Shown here piece by piece: positions 1-10,071 of a DNA stretch of 25,219 nt; position 1 is the stretch's first letter, and every line of letters starts with the position of its first letter. Location: assembly GCA_043381765.1 (NCBI GenBank), contig JBHJMP010000388.1, forward strand, positions 1-25,219, written 5' to 3'. The notes under the pieces are model-generated. The model did no database searches. It saw only the letters and a program-made list of their open reading frames with translations, and had not been told where the DNA came from. A program made the translations under genes and the position numbers. The stretch is from Collodictyon triciliatum. Its lineage: Eukaryota > CRuMs.

Positions 1-170
1 ACAATAAAAAACAATAAAAAACAATAAAAAACAATAAAAAACAATAAAAAACAATAAAAAAACAATAAAAAACAATAAAAAACAATAAAAAACAATAAAA
101 AAACAATAAAAAACAATAAAAAACAATAAAAAACAATAAACAATAAAAAAACAATAAAAAGCAACAAATG
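1..170. repeat. AT-rich minisatellite, unit ACAATAAAAA
   Basis: The window opens with about 15 tandem copies of a 10-base unit, with 11-base variants carrying one extra A. The array degrades at about 150-170. Together with bases 171-318, which show no clear promoter motif, this is all the upstream sequence available for the RELCH homologue. Confidence 0.95.
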
Positions 171-318
171 GGTAAACGAAGAAAATACAGAGCAATAAAA
201 AGCAAATAGATACGCAAGTGCAATCCACCATGCACAAAACACACATTACCCATCGCTTTTGCAGCTCCATTTTCAATACCAAACATATGGGCAAACCAGA
301 GTTCACGGACCGACCAGG

Positions 319-1001
319 ATGGACTCCGTCATCACGAAGGAGGACATCCGAAGGCAGATGGAGGACTTTGCTCGATTTCTGCTCGCAAAAAACTACTACT
401 TGACCGCTCTCGAGTTTTACCACGAGATCCAGGAAGACGGGGACGAACTTACAATCCTGAAAGAGTGGTTCTCGATGAACTATCCGATAGCCGAGGAGCG
501 CTCAGGTTCACTTTTGAAGCTATTCTTTCTTTTTTGTGATATTACTGCCTTGTTAAAAAAATGCATTAAAATAACTGTAGAGAATTAAAAAAAAACCAGA
601 AAAGCATAAGAAAACAGAAAATCGCCAAAACATCAAACAAAAACAAAACAAAACAAAACAAAACAAAACAAAACAAAACAAAACAAAACAAAACAAAACA
701 AAACAAAACAAAACAAAAAACAAAACAAAAAAACAAAAAACAAAAAAACAAAAAACAAAAAACAAAAAAACNNNNNNNNNNNNNNNNNNNNNNNNNNNNN
801 NNNNNNNNNNNNNNNNNNNNNNNNNNNNNNNNNNNNNNNNNNNNNNNNNNNNNNNNNNNNNNNNNNNNNNNAAAAAAAAAAAAAACAAAAAAAACAAAAA
901 AAAAAAAAAAACAAAAACAAAAACAAAATATAATAAATACCAGAAATATATTAGATAACAGAAAATCATTAAAGAATACAAAAACTTAAAAACCCCCAAA
1001 A

Positions 1002-1050
<49 letters not shown>

Positions 1051-1053
1051 CCC

Positions 1054-1084
<31 letters not shown>

Positions 1085-4000
1085 AAACCGCGAATAAATA
1101 TCAAAGACCTACCAACGCATAATAACAATGATAAACACTCAAATTCTGACTACCCTTATCGAATTTTGCATTCACATAACCTTATCGCAGAGCCGAAACC
1201 ATCGTTGCGCCCAGTTAGCGCTGTGGAGGTTAATAAAGACGAAAAGATAGCCATCCTCGAATATGAGCTACGTATTGCTTACGAAGACTTGGAGAAAATG
1301 AGAGAACGTCTATTGAGTCTGCAAAATCAAATCCAGATGCAAGGAGTGCCTATCATGACACAATCAGGCAAACAGAAAGTGAGTCAATATGTGACTCAAC
1401 TAATTCCATTTTAGTTCGATAAACTAAAAGTTTTTTTTTTTTAGTTTGAACATACAATAGCATGTCTCAATGTCTCCGTAATTAACAATAATATTTATTT
1501 TATTTTGCATACTTTCATTCCTGCTCCTTTATTTCCTTCAGGACCTAAGTGCATCCACTCCGCCAAGTGGTCGCCTTCAAAGCAGTCCATCCGGTGATGG
1601 CACAGATTCCTCTGGAGTCGCAAATTTATATTCAGAGCCGATAAAAACACACGAAAAGCGTATCCTTAATCATTTAATAAAGAAATTCCTCCTCAACAAC
1701 GGTTACAAACTGACAGCGCTCACACTGAATGACGAGGTATAATCTATGCAAATTTCATAAAACGACATGCGCGCTTATTTTATTGGGTTCCACATGCAGC
1801 AGATGTCAAATATAGGATTGTTTCATTGTTCCTTTTTCCTTTTCCCTTTCCTTTTCCCTTTCCCTTTTTCCTTTTTCCTTTTTCCTTTTCCCTTTTTCCT
1901 TTTTCCTTTTTCCCTTTTTCCTTTTCCCTTTTTCCTTTTCCCTTTTTCCTTTTCCCTTTTTCCTTTTTTCTTTTTCTTTTTCTTTTTCTTTTTCTTTTTT
2001 CTTTTTCTTTTTCTTTTTCTTATTTGTCCGAACTTACCAATCGCTTCTACGTTACCTAGTGCTCTGTGCTTGTGTTGATTTCTTTTAACATTACAGGTGG
2101 CGGACCAGAGACTGGATGACACCAGTGACATTGGATCTCCAGTCGGGTTTCCTCCTGAGCTCTTCCATCTGATACGCGCATACAACGCCCTTCCGTCATC
2201 AATGTCCTTCAAACAGGTAAATCCCTGTCTATAATGCGTATCTGTGTGAGACGCGCACGATTTCATACTTTATCTTTCTCTCCTTTATCACCAAAATTTG
2301 GTGTATATATTAATTATGTTGTCTAATCTGTTAATACAGGCCAAGAAGCGACGAGAATCGCGTTCAGATTTACGTTTGGGTGATTCTGAGGTGAACCTCC
2401 TTTGACCTTAAAACGCTGTTGTTTTAGATATCATGAGAGATATCCAACATAATCCATTTTTTTCTTCTTGATATCTTCCATCACACCAAACAGATGTCTT
2501 GAAATTCAATCACCGCTCATCTTATTTTCTCACTAATATTTGTGGTTGCATCTATCTCGCCAACCTCCATCACCTCCAAAATATCAACAGGCGCCCCTGT
2601 CCCCGAGTGTGTCTATCAATGGCTCCTTGGATAAAATTGCTGACATATCTGATGAGTTGGAGATTACTTTGGAAAAGAAAGCAGGTATACGTCATCATGA
2701 GTTGAAATATCTTCAAAGTGTCTTTTCTATTTGGTCGTCGTTCCCTCCTTTATCAATTGTCTCTTCATATCCCTTGCAGACGAGCCCACAAACGCCGTTG
2801 AGGATGCTGCCGCTGAACCTGTTGTCGAAAGCTCAAAAGATTCTAAAGTGATATCTCTCAATACTCTGAAAATTGTTGAAACCCATAATTCCTCCGACCA
2901 AGTGGAAAATTATTTCAAAAATCTTAAATATTCACGCTTGCATGTCTCTGTCACTCATGAATCATCAATGTCTTTTTGCAATATCTTGTTGATTAGAGAA
3001 TGAAGTTTACCCGCAAACATATGAGACTCATCACCGCGACGAAAGTACGAATACTCAATTTTTAGAGTTTAATGTCGGTGCTTTCCTTTCCTTTAAAATT
3101 GAAAATAGTGAATCAAAATCTAGAGTAATAGACTGATTGATAAAAAAAAAAATACATAAACAAATTAATCAGGTACAAGAGGAGGAATCACAGCCAGAAG
3201 ATGAATTGAGCCGCACTTTGCGTGAAGATCTACAAAAAAGAGTAAACATTTGTTGATCAGAAATGAACAAACACCGTCTATCGTAAAGCACATCTTGTAG
3301 CTTTATTATTGAACGGGGACTCTAATACATTCTCCTTGAACTCTAATTTGGATTCTTTTGTTTTATTCTGAGCAGCATTTACTTACATAATAGCATATGT
3401 TTTCTCTTAAAAAATTATACAAATACCCATGTAGATGGCCATTCTCGGAGACGGATTGATTGATGATGCTGAAGGGTTTGTGCGATTGATGGCAGACTCC
3501 CTCCCGCATATCGTACCCAACGTGCTTCTGAATAAGAGAGAGGTACTCTTTGTTCCTTTCCATTAATGAATACAACATGTAAAGGCAAATAGGAGCAAAT
3601 CTCTGTGAAATTTAATTCAAGTAGCTGACATATTAATCACTTTTCTGACTTGCCATCTTCAAAAAGGAACTGATCCCTGTACTCGTGGGAACCATCGGTC
3701 TTCATCCAGATGCCAAAATACGCGATTCTCTTACTCACATGCTGTAAGTTTTAACCAAGCGGCGGTATTCCTCCATCTTGTCCTTTTGTATTTCAATCGA
3801 GGGAATTGGTGCCTCTTTTCTTTCAAATAAATCCGACGATGGTGCAGAAATTGTACTCATGACATTTATCTGACATTCTTTAAATCATGAAATAACCTAT
3901 AGATTCAATCTGATAAAGAAGCCTGATGACAAGCAAAGAAAAATCATTCTAGCGGGTTGCATTTCCTTGGCTAGGACCCTTGGCGCAGATAGAACAGGGG

Positions 4001-7000
4001 AGGAACTCCTTCCACAGTGCTGGGAGCAGGTATTTCTATTTAGCAATGCTGATTTACTGGTGAGCACTACACATATCACCTATGTAGTTTTTTTTTTTTG
4101 AAGCACATAAAATGATTATGTCGATCTTTTTGTCCTATTTATGATTTAAGAAATGATAAACTATGCTATCGACCCCATCTCATGCAGATTAGCCACAAAC
4201 ATGTCGAACGCCGAATACTGGTTGCAGATTTCTGTGGAGCTCTTGCGCCATATACCCGACCTGATTTGCGTTCTTCATTGATGCCGTCAATCCTTTCCCA
4301 GGTCTTTTTATCTTTCTTTTTCTTTTTCTTTTTCTTTTAAGTTGAAATCTCTACTCAATATCTGAGATAATTACCCACCACATAATTTTTATTTGAGCCT
4401 AGTTTCACGCTCGGTAGGAAAATTCTCTTATATAACTCACCTGCACATAATATCAGCTGGTTGAAGACAGGACACCAGTAGTTCGTCAGGCTGTAGCCCG
4501 AAACCTGGCATCTTTGCTGAAGTTTATTGACGACGAAACTAAGTTTCCGATGGTATCAATCATATGTACCAAAAAAGAAAAAAGGCCTCATATTTTTATC
4601 TCTTCAATCCCTGGTTTCTTATCAGTAATAACTTTTGGTATGTAATGGTCTCTTTCTTCATTTCTATGTAACGTTCAGAGCTTCAAACGTAATTCGTTGC
4701 TTTCTTGTCTGTTTAGCTTATGGACATGGTAATGAAGCTTATTCTTGATGACACTGTGGAGGCTTCTACCACATCAATCAAAGAATTTTTCCCACATTTT
4801 ACTGAATGGAGTCAATCGCATGGATTTCTATGCTCCAAATTAATCCCGTCTCTTCTAAAACAGATGGAGGATTTATCCAGAAGTGTAATACGCCAGTCTC
4901 TATCAAACTCACTTTTTTTTTTAAAAGATTCTCGAAAGACTTTTTGTTTATTTATTCATGCTAAAACACCCAATGAATAACCCACCAGATCATCAAAGAA
5001 AAAGATCAAACTGGTAGTCAGGTTCTCCAAGCATCCCAGCTTTATCAGGTTTTGATCCAGTACATGGAGCAAACGATTCCGTATCTGCAGTTGGAGGTTC
5101 TTTTAACTGGTCTGTAGTTTTGCTTCAGAAATCAGTTGTTAGAAAATACTGAATGTGTTTAACCTCGGTATGCATCGATAACCAGCCCCGTTTGCCGCGG
5201 AAATACTGAACGATTTCAACCCGGAAAGATATGATGGTAACTTTATTAACCTATCCATTCAAACCATTCGAGCTTGTATTTCGATGATGATACCTATCTG
5301 TATGAAAATTATGGGACTCCCCTTTTATGTATATGTATGTGAGAGGAATGGAGCTAATTCGTTAGGTGTTGCAATAAAATAGCTCAAATTGAAAAGAAAC
5401 ATGGGCGGATTATCCCAATAAATATATACACATATCTGTTCACAAAGGGTTTCAGTTTCAAGACCCAATTATTATTCGCCTCCAAAAATGCTTCATTAAC
5501 TCATTTGATAAAGTCGAGGTGAGACGATGGCTTCCAATGTCCAGTGTTGCAAATAACTTTTTTTTTTATTATTTCTGGAATTATATCAATGTTTCGTTTC
5601 CTTTTGATCTTTTTGATTCTGCTCTCAAAAATGCTCGTGATGCTTTTCATAAGGATATCTCCAAGAGCTGGGCTGGTCTCGATTGGATTGTCGCCACATT
5701 TTTACCGAAACTAGTCAAGTAATATTGTATTTCTTTTTCTTTTGGATATGTAACCAATCCTTAATAAAACAATTTTAATTAGAAATGAAATTTTATCCTT
5801 ACGCAATAATGCAAAAAAATAATCATCAAACGAAACTGAATTAAGTGAGATATATATGAGTGCCTCCTAAAAACGAAGCTCTATTTTCAAAATCAGAATG
5901 ACCGAGGCGTTGCCGCATTCTTCTCCATGCATCGAATATATTGCGAAGCTTCTGCACACTTTTTGCACCAGCTTTGGGTCAGTGTTTTCCCGGGAGATTG
6001 TCAAGTCATACATGGCTGCGGAAATATCTCGACTGACAAGCAAAATTCGAGATATTCAAGGAATAGGTACTTTATTATCATCATATCCGTTGTTTCTTTT
6101 TTCTTCTTCCTTTTGGGCATTATTGTCTCCTTAACAGAACAGTTCTATGAATTGATTTTTTTGGAAAAAAATTAAATGTTTGATGTGTCTTAAGGATGAT
6201 ACATCCACTCTACTCTATAAATGTATTTTTTTAAGAAGAAAAGCGATTAATAAAAAAAAATCCCATCATCAGAGCTCGGGTTTTTGATAGAATATGAGCA
6301 TGCTCGCCAGAGACTCATCCGTGTCTATCTCACTGGCGTCCTCGCATGTCTTGATATAGGACAGGTTGTGTATTTTCTACTTATTTTTCCTGCGATAACC
6401 AAATGGCCAACGAGGGCTTGATTGCGCATATCTATATATATATATTTTACTTTTACATGATATAGAATCAAAGATGTCATATAGTCGAAGAGCAGGAAAT
6501 TTTTATCTTGTGACTAAATGTTTGATTTTCTCGTAAACAAATTCGACTGCATTCTCCAGTTGGTCAACACTATTCGAGTATTTATCATGAACATATCTTT
6601 GGAAGAGGGTCATTGGAAGCGTTCCCAGCTTGGTTGTATTTTGAGATGTTTCCCTTTGCTATGGTAATTTCTTATTCTTCTTTACGAAATATTTTTTTTT
6701 CCTTTCTTCCTCCTTTGGCCGTAAGACGTTTTAATTGGGCATTTAAAGTCATCTTCAAAGGATGTCGATGTGTATTGTTTATATTGCACACTTGTGTTGA
6801 GGACTAATTGATTGAAAAATATTTTGCTTGCGAATATCTAAGCAAAATCGAGAGTTTCGACGAAATGGTGTTGGTGATGTTGTGTGAAATGGACGGCTCG
6901 AAGGACAGTCATGTAAAAATATCAGTGGTGGAGTCTCTGAAGGAAATAGTATGTTCAGAACACATTTTAGTCGCATAGCATGAATATTGAAATACACAAA

Positions 7001-8341
7001 TATATGTCCGTTATACTGGGACCAACAAAATCAAAAAAAAAAACCTATGTTATCCTGATTCGTACAGTTCATAATGTCTTTTTATACTCTAAAACAGGGT
7101 CCACTTGTAAATCCTGACCAAATGCTGAAAAGAATTATTCCGTCTCTTGTTATATATGTAAACGCCTTGAATCTCCAAAAAAAAAAAAAAATAAAAAAAA
7201 TTAAAACACACGTACTTGGTTTCCTTTCCCTCCCTTTTTTTTTCCCCTTTCTTTTCATTCACAAGTGTAATCGTCCTCGGTAATATGCAAGGAAATTATG
7301 AATGCAGCAAAACAATATAATTCTGCGTAAATGTAGCCAAATATATATATATATATAAGAAATTAATCACCAAATTTTCTCTGACATGCTTTCGTCACTG
7401 CAGATTTCTGATGCTGATGTGAATGTCAAGAAGGCAGCCATATCAGCGCTGGGTAAACTTGCGACCACAACTCACAACCAAGAGGTGCATAACCAATCAT
7501 AAATAGTCTATTAATCCTTCATATTTTCCTTTTACACTCCTTTCTCTATGTTAATTTCGAAAAGAAACCTATCAGCGGGAACTGCCCAACAGAAAAGCAT
7601 GCTACATATTCTCTTTCATTTTCAAAGATTTTTTTTTTAAAAAAAAAAACAAACAAGTAGAAGAAAGAGAAAGAAATCGTACACATGGCTCCCTCTCGTC
7701 ATTTCCCCCATTTTATCACCGTCAAGGATATGTTCACAGTAATTCCAACGCAACAGGTGACTGACCGAATAACGACGCAGCTGGATTTGATTATTGCCGA
7801 GGGGCAGCAGCAGCCCGTGAACCATGTCTTGGCGACATTTGCCGTGGTCATACCTCAGAGCCACGAAGCGTTCCGGGACTCATGTAAGTCCAACAACTGC
7901 ACTCACACTTTCTGGACAGAGTCAGTACATCTCGCCTTTTCTCATTCTCTCGCCTCCCGCTCTTTGTCTTTCAGTGTCCGGCAACATAATGCGCGTGCAA
8001 ATACACCCATAAGTACATGCTTGTGTGATTCTTGTTATTTACACCGCGGAATAGAAAAAGAAGGAAAATGCGTTGCAAAATCCGCAAAAAAAGAGCAAGG
8101 AAGAAAACCTAACCTCCTTTTTTCATTTTTTTGAAATGAAATGAAATGAAATAAATCAGTTATCCTACCGAAGCTGTACCACATGACATCGCAGATATCA
8201 AGTAACCACAACAAACTGCAGCGGACGGTCACAGCCACTCTCTTATTCGAGGCGTTTGCGTCTTGCTTGGCCTGTCGTATCCTTCCCAATCTATTTTACT
8301 TTATTTTTATTTTACATTTTTTTCTCTGTTCAGCTGTCTAT

Positions 8342-8439
<98 letters not shown>

Positions 8440-8948
8440 GTTATTGTTATTGTTATTGTTATTGTTATTATTGGACGAAAGGCATCCATTCTATAAAAAC
8501 CAGACGCAATTTTCGGAAAGGAATGTGCCTTTTGTGTCCCACACACCCGAACAACATATGCAGCTTTCCCTTGACAGCTCCGCAGACGATATCAGAGGCG
8601 TTGTCTTCGTGGACTTGATTCTTCCGAGTCTCCGCATTCTCGTCTCGGTACACTTGCATCTCAATTCCAATTCCAATCCCAATCCCAACCTCAATCTCAA
8701 ATACTAACACGCGTCTGGCTTTGCGACAGGACCCCGATTATCTCGAGTCGGCAAACCGCTCGCGGGCACAGTCGATGCTGAAGGACATCGAGGCCACATA
8801 CCAGTCGGACCTGGAGTCGGCGGCAAAGTCTGGAGACAACGTCGTTTCGAGACTCTTCCGCGCATCCAACCCGATTCCGAGGCTCAGCGGAGGCGTCATC
8901 GGCATGTTCAACAGGACAGAGAAAGAGGACAAGGAAAAAGACAAGTAG
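319..8948 (+). CDS. RELCH: RELCH homologue (LisH, coiled coil, HEAT repeats), 29 exons
   Basis: Proposed exons: 319-505, 1191-1378, 1542-1736, 2097-2216, 2340-2390, 2591-2684, 2780-2901, 2999-3044, 3180-3241, 3435-3542, 3667-3743, 3903-4029, 4188-4301, 4457-4552, 4717-4884, 4989-5109, 5186-5236, 5448-5518, 5654-5718, 5897-6066, 6273-6364, 6560-6663, 6843-6948, 7098-7157, 7404-7484, 7757-7883, 8160-8276, 8586-8647, 8730-8948. They sum to 3201 bases with phase kept throughout, giving about 1066 residues, slightly shorter than animal RELCH. Visible parts: a LisH motif at residues 8-40 (FLLAKNYYLTALEFYHE), a coiled coil at about 78-112, a second LisH-like segment at about 160-190 (FLLNNGYKLTALTLNDE), then HEAT helices from about 356 to the end (for example LLPQCWEQ, LLFEAFASC). 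The C-terminus VSRLFRASNPIPRL suits the family. In animals RELCH binds RAB11 and OSBP and links recycling endosomes to the trans-Golgi for cholesterol transfer; that role here is inferred. An in-frame ATG at 259 would add 20 residues. Exons 8-9 and the 5448 acceptor (alternative 5463) are the weakest junctions. Confidence 0.9.
637..925. repeat. (AAAAC)n microsatellite with gap, intron 1 of RELCH homologue
   Basis: A perfect AAAAC array runs from about 637 to 720 and decays into A(6-7)C units up to the gap at 772. A-rich sequence with scattered C continues after the gap to about 925. It lies wholly in the first intron (506-1190). The 100-N run is a placeholder, so the true intron length is unknown. 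Confidence 0.95.
772..871. other. Assembly gap, exactly 100 N
   Basis: One hundred N inside an A-rich microsatellite in intron 1 of the RELCH homologue. The round size shows a scaffolding placeholder of unknown real length. Confidence 0.99.
1005..1081. repeat. Poly-A tract broken by CCCCC
   Basis: Two long A runs separated by a five-C block, near the 3' half of intron 1 of the RELCH homologue. A run this pure may be partly a sequencing artefact. Confidence 0.9.
1828..2020. repeat. Polypyrimidine tract (TTTTTCC/TTTTTC)n in intron 3
   Basis: About 190 bases of almost pure pyrimidine on the plus strand: T(3-5)C(2-3) units that pass into T(5)C units after about 1965. It ends about 75 bases before the acceptor at 2096 of the RELCH homologue. 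The complementary strand reads as an artificial Lys/Gly/Glu open frame, which is not a gene. Confidence 0.95.
8342..8474. repeat. (ATT)n then (ATTGTT)n microsatellite
   Basis: About 32 ATT units followed by about five ATTGTT units, in the intron between exons 27 and 28 of the RELCH homologue (8277-8585). The hexamer looks like a T-to-G variant unit that spread at one end. The poly-Tyr, poly-Leu and poly-Ile open frames here are repeat artefacts. Confidence 0.97.
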
Positions 8949-9699
8949 CCTGTGTGCTTCCTCGCCAGGAGGCAGCCACAAGCGTCCTTAACCGTAACCT
9001 AAACACACCCCGTCCAGCCTCTCTTCTTCTCTCCACACTCGCACTCCCTTCCTTTTCCGACTCCGTGTGCTCTCATACTCCGTTTCGCCTGTTTGTCCAT
9101 CCCTCTTCAGGAAGGCGGCTGCCCGCAAAACCCTTCCTCGAAGGCCTTGCCTCCTGCGGCCCTTTATCCTGCCAAGGGGACTCCATAAACCAACGCAACC
9201 ACCCGTCGCCTTCCTGCATTGCCGTGCGCCCGCCTGCAGCCGCTTCCCACCTGCAGAGTTGGCCGCACCACGCCGCTGCTTCGACGCTCCATCCCACAGG
9301 TCACTCCGCGCCCGTCCACCCGCTCCCGTGCGCCTTTGGCCGCACCTCCTGCCAACACAGCCGCATCTGCGCGTCGCCCCGTGGAGACGGCACACAGGCC
9401 AGGCTTCGGTGGCGCATATGCCGGTAGTGCTGCGCCTCCTGCGAGTCAGCCTCATCCATGCGCACAATCCCGCGCTTCTTTGGCCTCTGCTTTGGGCTGT
9501 CCAGCCTGCGCTTCGGGCAATCCAGTCTGCCTAGTGGCGGGTAGCAATCTGGTTATTCACAGTGCTTTGGGGTGTGTGGTGCGGAGATGGAAGTGCTGAT
9601 TGGCCACTCGTGTGTGCGGTGACCCATCCCTCTCTCTCTCTCATCTCTCACTCTCTCATCATCTCCTTCTCCATCATTTTTCAAAGATGTGTGTGGCGG
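8949..9699. other. GC-rich intergenic stretch between convergent genes
   Basis: This follows the stop codon of the RELCH homologue and precedes the possible end of the minus-strand gene. About 8949-9560 is clearly richer in G and C than the introns around it. Several overlapping open frames occur on both strands (for example 9067-9534 plus and 8988-9467 minus), all rich in Arg, Pro, Ala and Cys with no domain or splice context, as expected of chance frames. A CT-rich patch lies at 9629-9680. I see no tRNA or other RNA fold that I can defend. It probably holds both 3' UTRs and terminators. Confidence 0.6.
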
Positions 9700-9949
9700 T
9701 TAAAGCAGGGTTACTTTCTGGTGCGGTGGCTTTGGCGGGCTTCGTGGTCGTTGTTTTGTGCGTGTGTTGGTGTGCTTCGGTGCCCTGCTTTTGGGCGTGT
9801 TGTGCATAACCCTTGACGTGCATGCTGAGCGCTTCGAAAGTTCCTTTGATGCTCTCTTCCGGGAGAATCTCTCTGGGTGCGTGGATTGCAGATTAGTCAA
9901 GGATTTGGTGGGGCGAATGCTCTCAGTCTTCCTGGCTTCCCACCAAACT
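9700..9949 (-). CDS. Possible alternative last exon of the XPF/HhH gene
   Basis: The penultimate exon can end at 10076, using a GTGAGT donor (plus 10070-10075) one codon before the TGA at 10074-10072. It would join an acceptor at plus 9950-9951 (minus TTTAG). Phase fits exactly (two bases plus one), and the frame then stays open for 82 codons to a TAA at 9702-9700. The added tail is strongly basic (many Arg, Lys, Pro, Thr, e.g. RFSRKRASKELSKRS) and has no recognised domain. The protein would be 787 residues instead of 705. The alternative is that this is 3' UTR and the open frame is chance in GC-rich DNA. The donor quality and phase match make it worth recording. Confidence 0.4.
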
Positions 9950-10071
9950 CTAAACGAAAGGATGAACTTCCTCCCATAAGAAAAGGGGAAGCCACCCCGA
10001 TGACAAGGGCGGTAGTTGTGGGGAAGGCACGTGGCTCAAAGATATTGGGGACGCAAGCCTTTTTGGAACAC

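Noticed and set aside
1-170. Possible telomere at either window end
   Set aside because: The units ACAATAAAAA and ATGGTTTTTAT lack the G-rich pattern of known telomere repeats; they read as ordinary minisatellites.
553-1128. Long minus-strand frame of Phe, Leu and Val across the A-rich repeats
   Set aside because: It is the translation of poly-A and AAAAC repeats and even spans the N gap; it lies in intron 1 of the RELCH homologue.
1823-2266. Minus-strand Lys/Gly/Glu-rich 147-codon frame
   Set aside because: Its bulk is the complement of the polypyrimidine tract, and the rest overlaps a well supported RELCH exon on the other strand.
8183-8707. 174-codon frame with a poly-Leu run
   Set aside because: It joins two genuine RELCH exons (8160-8276 and 8586-8647) through an intron filled with (ATT)n; the middle is not coding.
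8988-9534. Overlapping 120-160-codon frames on both strands in the GC-rich stretch
   Set aside because: All are rich in Arg, Pro, Ala and Cys, lack domains and overlap each other in several frames; GC-rich DNA has few stops by chance.
9686-9809. Small plus-strand hydrophobic peptide resembling a membrane segment
   Set aside because: It is antisense to the possible last exon of the minus-strand gene and has no splice or promoter context.
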